A DNA stretch of 64,000 nucleotides from Rosa chinensis (lineage: Eukaryota > Streptophyta > Magnoliopsida > Rosales > Rosaceae). Each line of letters starts with the position of its first letter. Position 1 is the first letter of the stretch. The translations under genes were made by a program, and so were the position numbers. Location: contig NC_037090.1 in assembly GCF_002994745.2 (NCBI RefSeq), forward strand, positions 4,337,501 through 4,401,500, written 5' to 3'. The notes below the pieces were generated by a model. That model made no database searches, had not been told where the DNA came from, and saw only the letters and a list, made by a program, of their open reading frames with translations. Below are positions 36,475 to 47,791 of the stretch, piece by piece.

Positions 36475-39400
36475 GTGACGCAACGATTCTCTCTGCAAAC
36501 TCAATCACCCAATATGTCAACTTCACAAGGTGAGAATCGCTCGACCGCGACTGAGGGTCAGAGCGTCAGTACTAATCAGGCCAGCGAGCCTGTTGATTCC
36601 GCCACTGTCAACACTGTAGTGGGCGGTGATCAGGAAGAGGCTTTCGTTTCGAAGCCAATCCCGAAAGGAGCAACCTTTGACGAGACAATTGCGATCCTTA
36701 TGGAGAACGTCGAGAATCATCGCAAGAAGATGGACGCAGATCTCGCACGGGAAACCGCGAAGTCAGAAAGGCTCCTCCCCGAGTTCGAGCAGCGTATGAC
36801 TCTCTATGCAGAAAATACCAGGCAGCAGGTCACACAGACATAGAGCGCCTTGAAGGCGCAAGCTATAACCATCGCTGCCGCACAAAATGAGCGTCATACG
36901 ACCATCCTGAATGCCATAGCGGATCATTCCAAGCAAACCGCATCAAACATAGGAGATCTCCGCAAGGATGGGGCCAATTTGGCAACTGAAGTGGCTATGC
37001 AGAGAGCCGAATTGAACCATGTGAAAGAGGTGATGCACTCGGCCTTAGGCGATCCTAATACTATCCTTGGTTCTCTTGCCCAGCCGTCCAGTTCGGGCAA
37101 GTATGTGCCCCCAAATCAGCGCGAAAAGGCCAACCAAAACATTGGTTCTTCGTCAGCTACTGCGGCTGCTACTCCATCAAAGAACAAGGAGCAGGCCTTG
37201 GTCATTCCTGGCAGTAAGGAGAAGACTGCCTCATCAAGTGGACAGACCGCCAAGAAACACCAAGTCGCGAAGGGTGCAGGGATTGCGTCAGAGCCTGTGA
37301 CTTTTGTCCAGTACGACAGCGACGGAGCAGAAGTGGTGTATCAAGAGTTGCCGGGAAGCTATTATGCACTCGAACAAACTGGTATCCCGATCAAGATAAC
37401 CGCTCTGTCGAAGGAAGAAGTTACCCCCGCAGTGACTCTCCAGCAGCAAGCTACTACCCGCATTGTGCAGGTTGGAGAAAGATCAACGATGGTAAATCAA
37501 ACAACCCCTGGACAAACTGTTCACCGAGCTGCGGTGATACCTCATCCACCCCCGGGCCCAGAATATGTGAGGCGTGAGAAGGTTGAGGAGATGATCAGAT
37601 TGGCAAACCCTAGGGCCCAGCCAGATGGAGTGTATGAGGGACCTTTCCCGCCAAACATCATGCTCGCACCTTTCCCTCGAGGTTATAAGAACATTATTTT
37701 TTCTACTTTTTCAGGGGAAGACACAGAAGATGCGGCCACTCACCTGGCCAGATTTAGGGTGCAATGCGGCCAATATCAGAATGACGACGTCCTCAAGTGC
37801 AGGATCTTTGGCACTTCCGTATCTGGCGCTGCTTTCAGATGGTTCTCCAAACTTAGGCCAGGGACAGTGGCAGACTGGCCGGCGATGGAACTACTTTTCC
37901 GGGAAACATTTGGGAATATTGAGCCTGAGGTAGATCTGGCCTCTCTTACTCAGATGGCCCAACAGCCTACAGAATCAGCAGTCTCTTATCTTCAGCGCTT
38001 TCAAATCCAGAAGGCCAAACTGAATGTCATTCTGCCCGAGAAGGAGTTGGTCAAGTTGGCGGTTAAGGGCCTTGAGCCCCGGCAAAGAAAGAAGCAGCAT
38101 GGATGCATGATACAGTCGATGGGAGAACTCATCACGGAGGTAGGCAGTTTTGAACATCTCCTTCGAGAGACGGATACAAGAAAGAATGCGTCCAAAGGGA
38201 CGTATGTGCCCGGTAAACACCGTACGATAGCGGCCCTGAACTACTAGCCAACCACGTACGACCCTTATTATAATCGCAGTACTGGAGAAGGGTGCCAGGA
38301 CGATGAAGAAGACGAAGACATTGACATAGCAGCTTATGAACTGACCGGGAAGAAAAACCCGGCTTTGAAACAGCTGAAGATCTCCAAGGAGCCTGTTAAG
38401 CTCAAGTCGATGGCCTTCACCAAACCAGAGTTCGCGGCATATACCTACGATGCCAACAAAGCTCACGAGATCCTCGACGAAATGATTGCTGCAAAGATGG
38501 TGAAGACTGATTTCGGGCCTTTTCCACGACCGGAGCAGTTGAAAGGAAAGAAATACTGCAAGTTCCATAACTTGTGGAACCACAACACTGCGGACTGTGT
38601 GAAGCTCAAGGATCAAATACAGGTTTGGCTTAATAACGGCAGCTTGCAGGTAGAAGCTCCAGTCACCGCTGCAGCACTGGTTGATGTGGACCCTTTCCCT
38701 GACACCGGGGTCAATATGGTCAATGTAGATTGGGACAAAAAGCTGCAGAGGAAACCAACGCTGGATCTGGCCACGAGCAAACAAGGTCTAAGGTCCACCA
38801 CAGATGAGGTGTCAGTTAAGGATAGAACGGAGACGACCAAACAGGCCTCATCCGTGATTCTGTGTTCGCGATGTAAAGAGGAGTGTGGTATCCAAATACC
38901 GCACGAGGAAGTCGAACAGACGTTTCATTTCGGTTCCCTGCCACCAGTCAAGTGGACCTCCCCGTCGAGGAACTATCAGCCTGCCAGCCCGAGAGAACGG
39001 GAGAAAGTGACATCACCACCATCCCCCAGAGACTCTAATTTGTTCATGAAGTTGAAAGCAACCGCCAGCGAACCGAAACAGGAAAAGACCAGAAGCGGTT
39101 GCAAAGATGTTCTGACCAAGCCCTACATACCACCTGCATCAGCTAATCCTATCAAAGAAGGCAGATGGTATACAAGGGAGAAGGGGAAGGCAGTGGAGAT
39201 TAGTCCGTCCCGTAAGAGAAAGCTGCAGCGCAGGTTCGGCGAAGCCAAGCGTGCTCTAGAGGCTTTAGATCAGGGCCTGATAAAACCTTCCCAATTGGTC
39301 AAGTCGCCCGAACAATACCAGGAAGAGATGGAGGCGCTGGCCGCCAAACCGTTGAGACCTCCCCGTGGTCTTAACAGACAGACAGATTCACTAATAGGGG

Positions 39401-40635
39401 CTTCAAAACCCAGTGTTTTTTGCAGAATTACTAAAGAGCGCTCGCCGTCGCCTGCCCAAAGGAACAGCTCGCCGACTCAACGACCGCATGTCAGGCGCAG
39501 GCTCTCTAATGAAGCACCGGACGTAAAGGCTTCAGTCTTCGACCGGCTGGGGGGCAAGGACAGAGTGGTTAGCACCTTGCAATGGCGACCCAAGAAGGTC
39601 CAAAGTGTAGTCATTTCCGCCCCAAAGGAGCGTACGGGACCCGAAAATCCGGCTCCTTCGGTAGGTGAGCAAGAACTCGAGTCACAGGGGCTTGAACACT
39701 GCCAGGTAAAGGGCCTTACAGAAGAGTCGTTAGTAGATCGCTTGGCTCGACAGTTCCAGACTGATACCCCGTTGGAAGAACCCAAGCTGGAGCTGGCTGT
39801 CGACATAGGGGGCACTGAGTCAGATGAGGTTTCTTGCAACATGGTTTACGTGCTCCCCGCAAAATATGCCTTGCCGGTCGCTGCTCAGGAATGCGTGGAG
39901 ATCGAAGAAAAGGGTACACAACCATTGCAGGTCACTCCAGCAGCTACAACACTTGTAGAGGACGGGGCCTTACCTGAACCAACAGAGGTCCCAGACAAGG
40001 GGGCACTCATGCACTTCTCTAAGCCAACGCCAGCCATGGTCCAGCACATGCGACCGCTATACATTACAGCATATATCAGCGGTATCAAGGTCAGCAAAAT
40101 CATGATTGACACTGGGGCGGCCGTTAATGTGGTCACTACTCGGACCATGCACTTGCTTGGAATCAAGCGGGAGAAAATCCAATCCACCTCTCTTGCGCTC
40201 AAAAATTTCGCAGGAACTGTAACCAAAACCCTAGGGTTATTGTTCTTGCGCATTAAAGTCGGACCAGCAGAGGGAGTGTATGCTTTCTTTGTGACAGATA
40301 GTTATGCGGCCTACAGCGCCATTTTGGGCAGGGATTGGATCCATCGGAGTTATTGTATACCGTCAACACTTCACCAAGAGTTGGTTATGTGGAATAGTGA
40401 GACAGACACGGTAGAGGTGGTTCCAGCAGATCCCCGTCAGTTTCCGGTCTCCGCGAATTATGTAGATGCCAGATACTATTTGGAACCTATTACTCCATTG
40501 CAAGTTAGTGGCATCGATGATAAGGGCCGCCCCACAGGAGTGACGGCCTCTGAACTAGCACAGTGGGGTCTCACGCTCGCAAAAGAAGGCTTGGAGCGGC
40601 CCGGCCACGCTGTGCCCAAACCTTTAACCGATTAA
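36475..40635 (+). pseudogene. gag-protease of the Tat-type element, two in-frame stops
   Basis: One reading frame runs across the region but is interrupted by TAG at 36841-36843 and at 38245-38247. The middle section (36850-38247) holds the capsid-like gag core, with blocks such as GAAFRWFSKLRPGTV and YLQRFQ. The next section carries a CKFHNLWNHNTADC zinc-knuckle-like motif and, near 40100, the aspartic protease active site in IMIDTGAAVNVV. The frame ends in TAA at 40633-40635, overlapping the ATG of the RT frame by one base. Both stops are single codons with intact coding on either side, so they look like point changes rather than recombination. Confidence 0.85.
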
Positions 40636-41757
40636 TGGATTACGACCTCACTGAAGAGGGAATGGAAGCCTTCCACTCGATACACGAACGGTTGTCATCA
40701 TACATGGTGGAAAAAGAGGCTTACGATCGCATTGCAACCTTGGAGGTCGTCAATGAAGAATTTGCTGATCCGGAGGATGAAGAGGACGTCCATATTCAGC
40801 TCGCTCCGGCGGCGCTGGACGATACACCTCCCAAGGTTAAAGATCCTACTGAGAAGGTCAACTTGGGTACTGTAAGTGAGCCTATGGAGGTCTCTATCAG
40901 TGCTTACCTAGAGCCTAGCGAGAAACAGAGGCTCATCGACCTATTGCTAGAGTTCAAGGATTGCTTCGCGGAGAAGTATGAGGACATGCCCGACCTGTCA
41001 CCAGATTTGGTCTGTCATCAGTTACCAACTCTTGCCGACAAGAGGCCCATCAAGCAGGAACCTCGACGAATGAACGCGGAGACCCAGATTCTAGTAAAGG
41101 AAGAAGTAGAGAAAATGCATAAGTCAGGCATTATAAGGGTTGCCAAGTATAATCAGTGGCTATCTAATATAGTGCCTGTCCGGAAGAAAAATGGCAAGAT
41201 AAGAGTCTGCGTTGATTATAGAGACTTGAACCTTGCTACACCTAAAGACGTTTACCCCATGCCAGTCGCGGATATGCTGGTGGATGCGGTAGCAGGCCAT
41301 GAGCTTTTGTCCTTCATGGATGGCACTGCGGGATACCACCAGATTCCGGTCGCTGAAGAAGACAGACACAAGACTGCTTTCCGCTGCCCCGGCTTCGCGG
41401 GGGTTTTCGAATACATGGTCATGCCGTTTGGCCTGAAGAACGCCGGTGCGACGTATCAGCGAGCTATGAATCTGATCTTCCACGACATACTTGGGAAAGT
41501 TTTAGAGATATACATTGACGACGTGGTCGTCAAGTCTCAACAGAAAGGGGATCACATCGCGGATCTCAGAAAAGTATTTGAACGCATGCGCCGACATAAA
41601 CTCAAGATGAACCCGGCCAAGTGTGTGTTTGGGGTTCAAGCAGGGGACTTTCTGGGGTTTATAGTCCACCAGCGAGGCATTGAGGTCCCCGAGGACAAGG
41701 CAAGCGCAGTCATTAACGCATCTCCCCCATGGACGAAGAAGGAATTACAGCGTCTTT
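40635..41757 (+). pseudogene. Reverse transcriptase of the Tat-type element, 3'-truncated
   Basis: The frame starts at ATG 40635 (MDYDLTEEGM). RT motifs are complete: VRKKNGKIRVCVDYRDLN, then FMDGTAGYHQIPV, MPFGLKNAGATYQRAM, and the catalytic YIDD box in EIYIDDVVVKS near 41510. It stops matching at ELQRLLG, the usual beginning of the RT-RNase H connection, where the sequence jumps to integrase. RNase H is therefore missing. Confidence 0.9.
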
Positions 41758-42517
41758 TGGGTTTGGTATCCCTGAAGTGCTGGTGTCGGACCGGGGGGCA
41801 GCGTTCATGGGAGGCCCCGTTGAGGAGCTGGTGAATGATTTCGGTATTCAATTCATACATAGTACCCCGTACTATCCTCAATCTAATGGTCAGGCGGAGG
41901 CGAGCAATAAGACCATCATCACCTTACTGAAGAAGATGTTGGTGGAGAATCCTCGACAGTGGCATGATACTTTGTACGAAACACTTTGGGCTTATCGTAC
42001 TTCTAAACGTAACCCCACCGCCACGATGCCATACGCGCTTATGTTTGGACATGACGCTGTCTTACCATTGGAGATTAATGTTCATTCCCTACGAGTCCAA
42101 GAACAGCATCATTTGATTGGCGAGGATTATGTTCAAGCAATGTGGCAGGAGCACGAAGATTTAAGCGAGCAGCGCTTGGCCGCTTTGGACAATTTGGTGA
42201 TGGAAAAACAGCGTATCACCCGCGCCTATGATCTGAGGACGCGGGGTCACAGTCTCAAAGAGGGTGACCTTGTTTGGAAGGCCATTTTACCCTTAGGTGA
42301 GAAGGTAACCGGTCGTGGAAAATGGACGCCGCGATGGGAGGGGCCTTTTGTTATCCACCGCATACTGGAGCGCGGTGCTTTTCACCTCAAAGACGTCGAC
42401 AGTGATATCCATCGCAACCCCATTAACGGTCGTTTTCTGAAGAAATACTATCCAAGTGTCTGGGAGTTCGATGATCCTCCAGACCCTGTTCTTGCTCCGG
42501 CTGGGGGGCAACCTTAA
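41758..42517 (+). pseudogene. Integrase, C-terminal part only
   Basis: From FGIPEVLVSDRGAAF onward the sequence is the integrase core, with the second catalytic Asp (SDRG), then STPYYPQSNGQAEASNKTI containing the catalytic Glu, and a C-terminal domain ending near 42517. The zinc-binding N terminus and the first catalytic Asp are absent. It is in a different frame from the RT because of the deletion. Confidence 0.88.
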
Positions 42518-43848
42518 TCTTCATCGGCTCGCAGCGTTATGCTTATTCGGCCTTTTCTCTGTGGTCGTGTGTTTTGTATCTGCTCCCCGCTAAACATTGG
42601 GGGGCACCTCAGTATCTACTAGGCCTATACAAGAGGCTTTATTTTTGTGGACTATTTTTGTATTTTTGTACGAGCCTATACAAGAGGTTACAAGAGGTTG
42701 CCCAGTTTTATTTCATGCATTGTCTTGACAAAACGTGTTAAGAGTAAATACAAAGGCCTATACAAGAGGCCTTATTTTTGACTATTTTTTGCTCTGTTTT
42801 TTACAGATTTTTGAGTAAACCAAGCATTTTATTCATAAAGTGGCTTTGCGGCCAGAAGCATACAACAGAATAGAGCAATACAGTTTCATATGCGATTACA
42901 AGAGCTGGTTACAGACATAAAAGTTTAAAGTGGTCGTCGTGGCCGCGTGGAGAAGGATCTGGGCGCTACAACCTCAGAGCATTCTTCCCCCTACGACAGA
43001 TCCTCCTCCCATCTAAGTCGCCGCTGCTCGAAGAAGAGGGGAAAAAGAAAGCCTTCATGCCCCTTCCTGGGGCCTCTCCTCCAAACTGGAATTGGGCTCC
43101 GGAGCAGGCGCGACTCACAACCACATCTACCTCCTGGGGTAAATCAGAAAGTGCGGGCCCAGTCCCCAGAGGTAGACCGCGGAGGTAGAAAGGTAAGCCT
43201 CAAAGTGGCCTTCCTCCCTTCCTCCGCTTGCTCCGCGCGGGCAGTCTGAAAAGTTGGAGTCCTCAGAATGTGTTTCTGCCGCTTTAGGAGCGCGGCATGT
43301 TCTTCGGTTTAACTGAGACTGGCGAGTTCATCCAGGTTCTCAGTAACCAAAGACATGCTGCTGGACCTGAGATTAGGCCATGAGGCCTAACCAGGTCTTG
43401 AGATTAAGCCATGAAGCCTAAGAATCTGTGGCTAAGGGTGAGATTACGGTGGGAAGATTTTAGAAACTGGAGAAAAAGCAACAGGGCGTGCAAGTTTATC
43501 CTTGGAAGAAACATGGGGGTTTGGATATCGCTCTTCTTTGGATGCCGGTATTTATAGAGTAAATCTCACACCGTGCGATAAGCAGTTGAGGCGCTTTCAA
43601 CGCCATCAATGAGAGAATCAATGCGGATAAATGCGATGATCTCGGAAATGGAAGATGTTGAAAACGCGTGGGAAGCAGGACGGTCTCCAAGGAAGCAACC
43701 GCCCAAAAATGGGATTATCTTTTCAACGGTTTTGCTTTTCATTAATTGGCAAGCCTTAAATGATATTTGGGCCGAGCAAAAGCGGGCTGAATATTGTATG
43801 TATTAAGAATATCCTTATACAAATTAAAATGGGCCTAAAACAAGAGGC
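42518..43848. other. Non-coding tract of the Gypsy element between pol and antisense ORF
   Basis: Contains repeated words (AGGCCTATACAAGAGG, TATTTTTG, GATTAAGCCATGAAGCCTAA) and no domain. Short ORFs at 42947-43249 and 43609-43806 have no recognisable content. Confidence 0.6.
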
Positions 43849-44739
43849 CTAAAGCTTTCGACCTGCATGGGTCAAGCGAAGCAAATGCTCATCTAGACGA
43901 AAGCTAGCATCAGCAGCAGCGCGCTCTGCCTGTCGAACTGTATCGTGCGCTTGAGCCAGGTTCTGAGACATCGCTTCTAGCGCCGTTAAGGGCTGTTCTA
44001 TCTGGGGCTCCTCTTGCGCCAGTTGGGCCGTGACCGTAACTAATTGGGCCTTGGCTTCGACTAGTTGGGCTTGGAGGTCCTGAATGTGGGTCCGAAGGTA
44101 GTTCTGTGAGATCCTCAGATCCCTAACACGAAGCGCTCGATCACCTAGGGAGTCGCGGGATGCCTCTGTTTGTTGTGCAAGGCCGCGATAGTGAGCCTGG
44201 ACCTGCCTGACCTGTGCAGCCGCGGTCGTCCTTTCATTAATCCGCGTAGGAAGGTTTTGCAAGAGCTCATATGTTTCAACAAATTCATCTTCAGTAATGG
44301 TATGTTCTCGGCGAAGTACCATCAGATATTCTTGAGCTCTGGCAGCGGCTCCCGGCAGCAAAATGTCAGGACCCAGGAGTCGCTGCAGATTGTCCCTCGC
44401 TTCATCTGCGACCCCTGGAGGAGCCACTTCTAGTACACGAACAAGTCTTTCCAGCCTATTAGGAGGCTCGGGAGGAGGAACTTCAGGGATGATTTCAGCA
44501 TCAGCAGCGGCAGCAGGGCCTACTGGAGGCTCGACGATCGGGGCCGCGACTTGTGCTGGTACTGCATTTATATCAGCACCTACTGCTGGAACCTGGGGGG
44601 CAGGTTCTTGACCCGCCATGCCTTCATCAGCGGGCTCAACAGGGTCAGCGACAACGACCTCCTCAGCGGGGTCAGCGACGGCGACCTCCTCAGCAGGGAC
44701 GTCACTTTGCAGTGAGGAAAGACGGTCCCGAATATACAT
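43849..44739 (-). CDS. Antisense ORF of the Tat-type element
   Basis: An intact 296-codon ORF on the strand opposite gag-pol, starting MYIRDRLSSLQSD and ending in HAGRKL. The first third is Ala/Pro/Glu-rich; the last two thirds are heptad-like and rich in Gln, Ala, Leu and Arg, consistent with a long coiled coil. No catalytic motif is visible. Antisense ORFs at this position are described in Grande and related Tat elements and have no settled function. It is the only ORF of the element still open over its whole length. Confidence 0.7.
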   Translation of the reverse strand: MYIRDRLSSLQSDVPAEEVAVADPAEEVVVADPVEPADEGMAGQEPAPQVPAVGADINAVPAQVAAPIVEPPVGPAAAADAEIIPEVPPPEPPNRLERLVRVLEVAPPGVADEARDNLQRLLGPDILLPGAAARAQEYLMVLRREHTITEDEFVETYELLQNLPTRINERTTAAAQVRQVQAHYRGLAQQTEASRDSLGDRALRVRDLRISQNYLRTHIQDLQAQLVEAKAQLVTVTAQLAQEEPQIEQPLTALEAMSQNLAQAHDTVRQAERAAADASFRLDEHLLRLTHAGRKL

Positions 44740-44790
44740 CTAAGTTTTAGACAAATAAAACTTTGATTAAAGAAAAAAATGAGGAGATTG

Positions 44791-45194
44791 CATCAATTCA
44801 AACGTCTACTGCCCCCAATATACATCTATTGCCTCTCAATAGACATTCAAAACATTTTTTTTTCTCCCTCTTTTTCTGTACCATTACTTAAAAAAAAAAA
44901 AATTGATCGGGCACCCAGAAAATTATCTGGGTACCCACCTATCTCTCTCACCTTCAACTGTAGCAACCGTCTGCAGGTTTGCTACCAAAGTGATCGTAGC
45001 ACCTTCAACTACTCGAACCACCAGCCTAAACACCCGCGCCGACGAGACTGCAAGCGTAGTCGCTGACTTCAACGCCGGAGTCGCCGACTTAAACGTCGGA
45101 GCCCAACACCGAAACAGTCGCCGATCTCTGGCTTGAGGTGGTGGTGATGCTGCTCGTCGATTGAAACCGCAGTCGGCTTTGCGGCTACTAGGAT
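44791..45194. other. Unassigned sequence split by the solo LTR, left part
   Basis: Begins AT-rich, then from about 44910 becomes GC-rich with repeated GTCGCCGAC and CCGGAGTCG words. Sequence of the same flavour (ACCGGCTACGAAAC, ACCGGCTGCGAAAC) resumes at 47054, so one older GC-rich sequence was opened by the LTR insertion. Its identity is unknown. Confidence 0.5.
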
Positions 45195-47053
45195 TGATAG
45201 GAGCATTTTAATGCGACGTTTTAACTGCATTTCCCTACATTTCTTACGTTATTTCCTTATTAAAACCCTGTTTATGAAAGTTTCCATTTTTTGATTGGGA
45301 AAGTTCCTATTTGTAGAAAGTTTATATTTTTGTAGTTTCTATTTATCATTTTTAGTAAGTTGCCATTTTTCATTTTAGGAAAGTTTCTATTTTTCTTATT
45401 AGTTTCTATTTTTAGGACCTAGCCTCCAAGCAAGTGGAAAATCTTGAGGAGGAAAATCAAAGTTGCAACCAAGTGGAAAATCTTGAGGAGGAAAATCAAA
45501 GTTGCAACCAAGTGGAAAATCTAGAGGAGGAGAATCAAAGTTGCAACCAAGTGGAAAATCTTGAGGAGGAAAATCAAAGTTGCAAGCAAGTGGAAAATCT
45601 TGAGGAGGAAAATCAAAGTTGCAACCAAGTGGAAAATCTTGAGGAGGAAAATCAATTCAAGTTGAACAAGTGATAAACAAATGGGAAGATATTTTTTACA
45701 AATTTGTCTAACATATCTAGCCCTTCATTTATGTTCATCTCCACCCTCCATTCATCATTTTTTGGGCTATAAATACACTTCTCCTCTCACTCTCAAAACA
45801 CATTCCTTCATCCATTTCATCTTCTTGTCTCACCATTTCCTCTCCATTTTCCTTAGTCACCAATTCCTTCATCCATCTCATCTTCTTTGTCTCTCTATTT
45901 CCTTTCCATTTTCCTTCTCCATTCTCTAGTTGCAAAGTTCTGCATTTTCAAGCAAGGAGAGAAAGAAGAAGAAGGAGCCGTGAAGATCATATCCTCCATC
46001 ATCCACCTTGAAGGCTTGCTTCCAAGATTCAAGATCCAACCATCTAGCTTTCCATCTCCATCTCCACTCACGGTGTAATTCGCTCCTTTTTCCTTGTAAT
46101 GATCTTTTGTTTTCCTTGTTTGAATTCATATGAACTTGTTTCTAGTTAAAAATAATGTTTAGGGCAAAGTTTAAGCCCAATTTCTATGTTTAAATAAAGT
46201 TTTCGAATTCTATAATTGTGATTCAAAGTTGCTTATGTGAGTTTGTTCGATTAAATTTGCTTTACAGAAAACTTTTATATGTTTATCTTATTTGGGTCGA
46301 CACTTATAGGATTTGCATGTAATTGGTGCTAGGTTTAAGAACATGAAATCGACTTTTCGTTTTGTGTAACTTGAATCAAAAGTAGTAAAGATTCTGGACA
46401 AGAATCGAATTTAATTGAAGAGGATTGCAATTAGGTGGACTTTTCCATAACTAAGTTGTACACTTGAGTTGATAGCCTTTCTCTATGTCTAATGCGTTGA
46501 ACATGTCATGATTGACTAGCTTTCTAGGGCTTGATTGCATGTTTGATAGGATTAATCTAGGTGCTTTCGCTTAGGTTAATTAGCATTGAAAAGTAAAATA
46601 TGGGAAATCATTTGCTTTCGAATGTTTCACATGATCAACTACTCTCTCATGACTTGGAAGAACAATTATAGGGTTTGAATCGAATTTGATTACATGGAAT
46701 TAATTTTGATCTTTGTTCCTTGCGTTCCACCCTTGTATATATGCTTTTACGTTTTATTTATTTTATTTATTTTAATTTTAATTTTAAGAATCCTAATCCC
46801 CCCCTTATTTGTGTTTACTTGTATATATTCTTTATTTTATTTTTGTAAATAATACTTTGTTATTTTAATTCTTTATTTGTTTATACAATTGTATATATTT
46901 ATATTCTTTATTTTATTTTTGTAAATAATACTTTTCTTTATTTGTTTCACAATTACAAGTGTACCCTCAATCCCCGGATAGAACGATCCCTATTTGCTTA
47001 TACTACTAACGATATTTCAGGGTTAAATTATGCGCTTGCTTTGAGCGACATCA
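45195..47053 (+). mobile_element. Solo LTR of an LTR retrotransposon, 5-bp target duplication
   Basis: The element starts TGATAGGAGC and ends GACATCA, giving TGAT...ATCA ends, and AGGAT lies directly outside on both sides (45190-45194 and 47054-47058). Length is 1859 bp. A promoter-like CTATAAATAC box lies at about 45768, followed by a pyrimidine-rich leader, so transcription would run left to right. No gag or pol sequence lies next to it, so internal DNA was lost by LTR-LTR recombination. I could not assign the family. Small ORFs inside are not genes. Confidence 0.88.
45431..45658 (+). repeat. 39-bp tandem repeat, six copies, inside the solo LTR
   Basis: A unit starting CAAGTGGAAAATCTTGAGGA recurs every 39 bp from 45431, nearly identical in all six copies, the last truncated. 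As 39 is a multiple of three, one frame stays open and reads VENLEEENQSCNQ repeatedly. It lies in the expected U3 part, just upstream of the TATA-like box. Confidence 0.95.
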
Positions 47054-47058
47054 AGGAT

Positions 47059-47790
47059 CGAACTACACCGGCTACGAAACGGTCGAAACCAGCTCCAATG
47101 TGGCAGGGTCGGACTTCACCGGCTGCGAAACCCACTCTAATGTCGCCGACCCAATCCTTCACATGAGAGAGAGCGAGATTCGTGCTGCTCAGTCCTTCAC
47201 CGGAGAGAGAGAGAGAGAGAGAGTGAGTCAGTCATGCTGGAGAGAGACGAGAGTGGCATAATTTGTAATTTATTAATTAGGCTGAGGGTAAAATTGTTTT
47301 TTTTTTAACTTTAATTTGGTTGGAGAAGAATAAAAATCTGTTGTTGGGGGTAAGTGAGATCAATCAGATCATTTTATTCAATTTTAGTGCTTTGGAGCAA
47401 GGATCCTTGAGTTTTCCTCCTTTTACACGATGGAGCTGTTATTCAATTCAGATTGCTATTCGTTCTACATCATTGGTCTCTCTGGCTACAAGACTTATAC
47501 TTGCAAAGATGATCAAGGCAATTGGACACATCATCAAACTGGTGACTGGTATCGTCGCCGTGAATACACTTTTTGGATTGATAGCCCCAATTTTCAAACT
47601 TGAATCTTGAGACTTTCACAAGCATGCATTACAGATATGGGAGTTAAGTAGTGTTACCTTACTTTTGTAGATGCATTTAATTTCCAGATTCATTCTGTTC
47701 AATTTTTATTTTTTCCTGACTCCACTGATCGTCCCTAAACGTAGCACGTAAATATAACCTACAGCCAGCAAACCTCCCATTAATTTTCAT
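47059..47790. other. Unassigned sequence, right of the solo LTR
   Basis: Continues the GC-rich sequence of 44910-45194 for about 110 bp, then a (GA)n tract at about 47206-47222 and AT-rich DNA. The 96-codon ORF at 47320-47610 is unrecognised. Confidence 0.4.
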
Positions 47791-47791
47791 C

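Larger units (their letters stand above)
35128..44790 (+). mobile_element. Ty3/Gypsy retrotransposon, Tat/Grande-like, defective
   Basis: Order on the plus strand: 5' LTR, primer-binding site, gag-protease (36475-40635), reverse transcriptase (40635-41757), 3' part of integrase (41758-42517), a non-coding tract with repeated CAAGAGGC and TATTTTTG words (about 42600-42800), then an antisense ORF (44739-43849). An antisense ORF between pol and the 3' LTR is a known trait of the Tat lineage (for example Grande). Defects: two in-frame stops in gag, loss of RNase H and the integrase N-terminal half, and no 3' LTR. The right end is taken at about 44790, where element-like sequence gives way to unrelated AT-rich DNA. 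Confidence 0.85.

Noticed and set aside
37975..38784. 269-codon minus-strand ORF over gag
   Set aside because: It lies opposite the gag frame, has no motif, and unlike the 43849-44739 ORF is not at a position known for antisense ORFs.
44791..45194. 3' LTR of the Gypsy element
   Set aside because: No stretch matching the 5' LTR (35128-36305) was found here or further right.
45434..45673. 79-codon ORF reading VENLEEENQSCNQ repeatedly
   Set aside because: It is the translation of the 39-bp tandem repeat inside the solo LTR.
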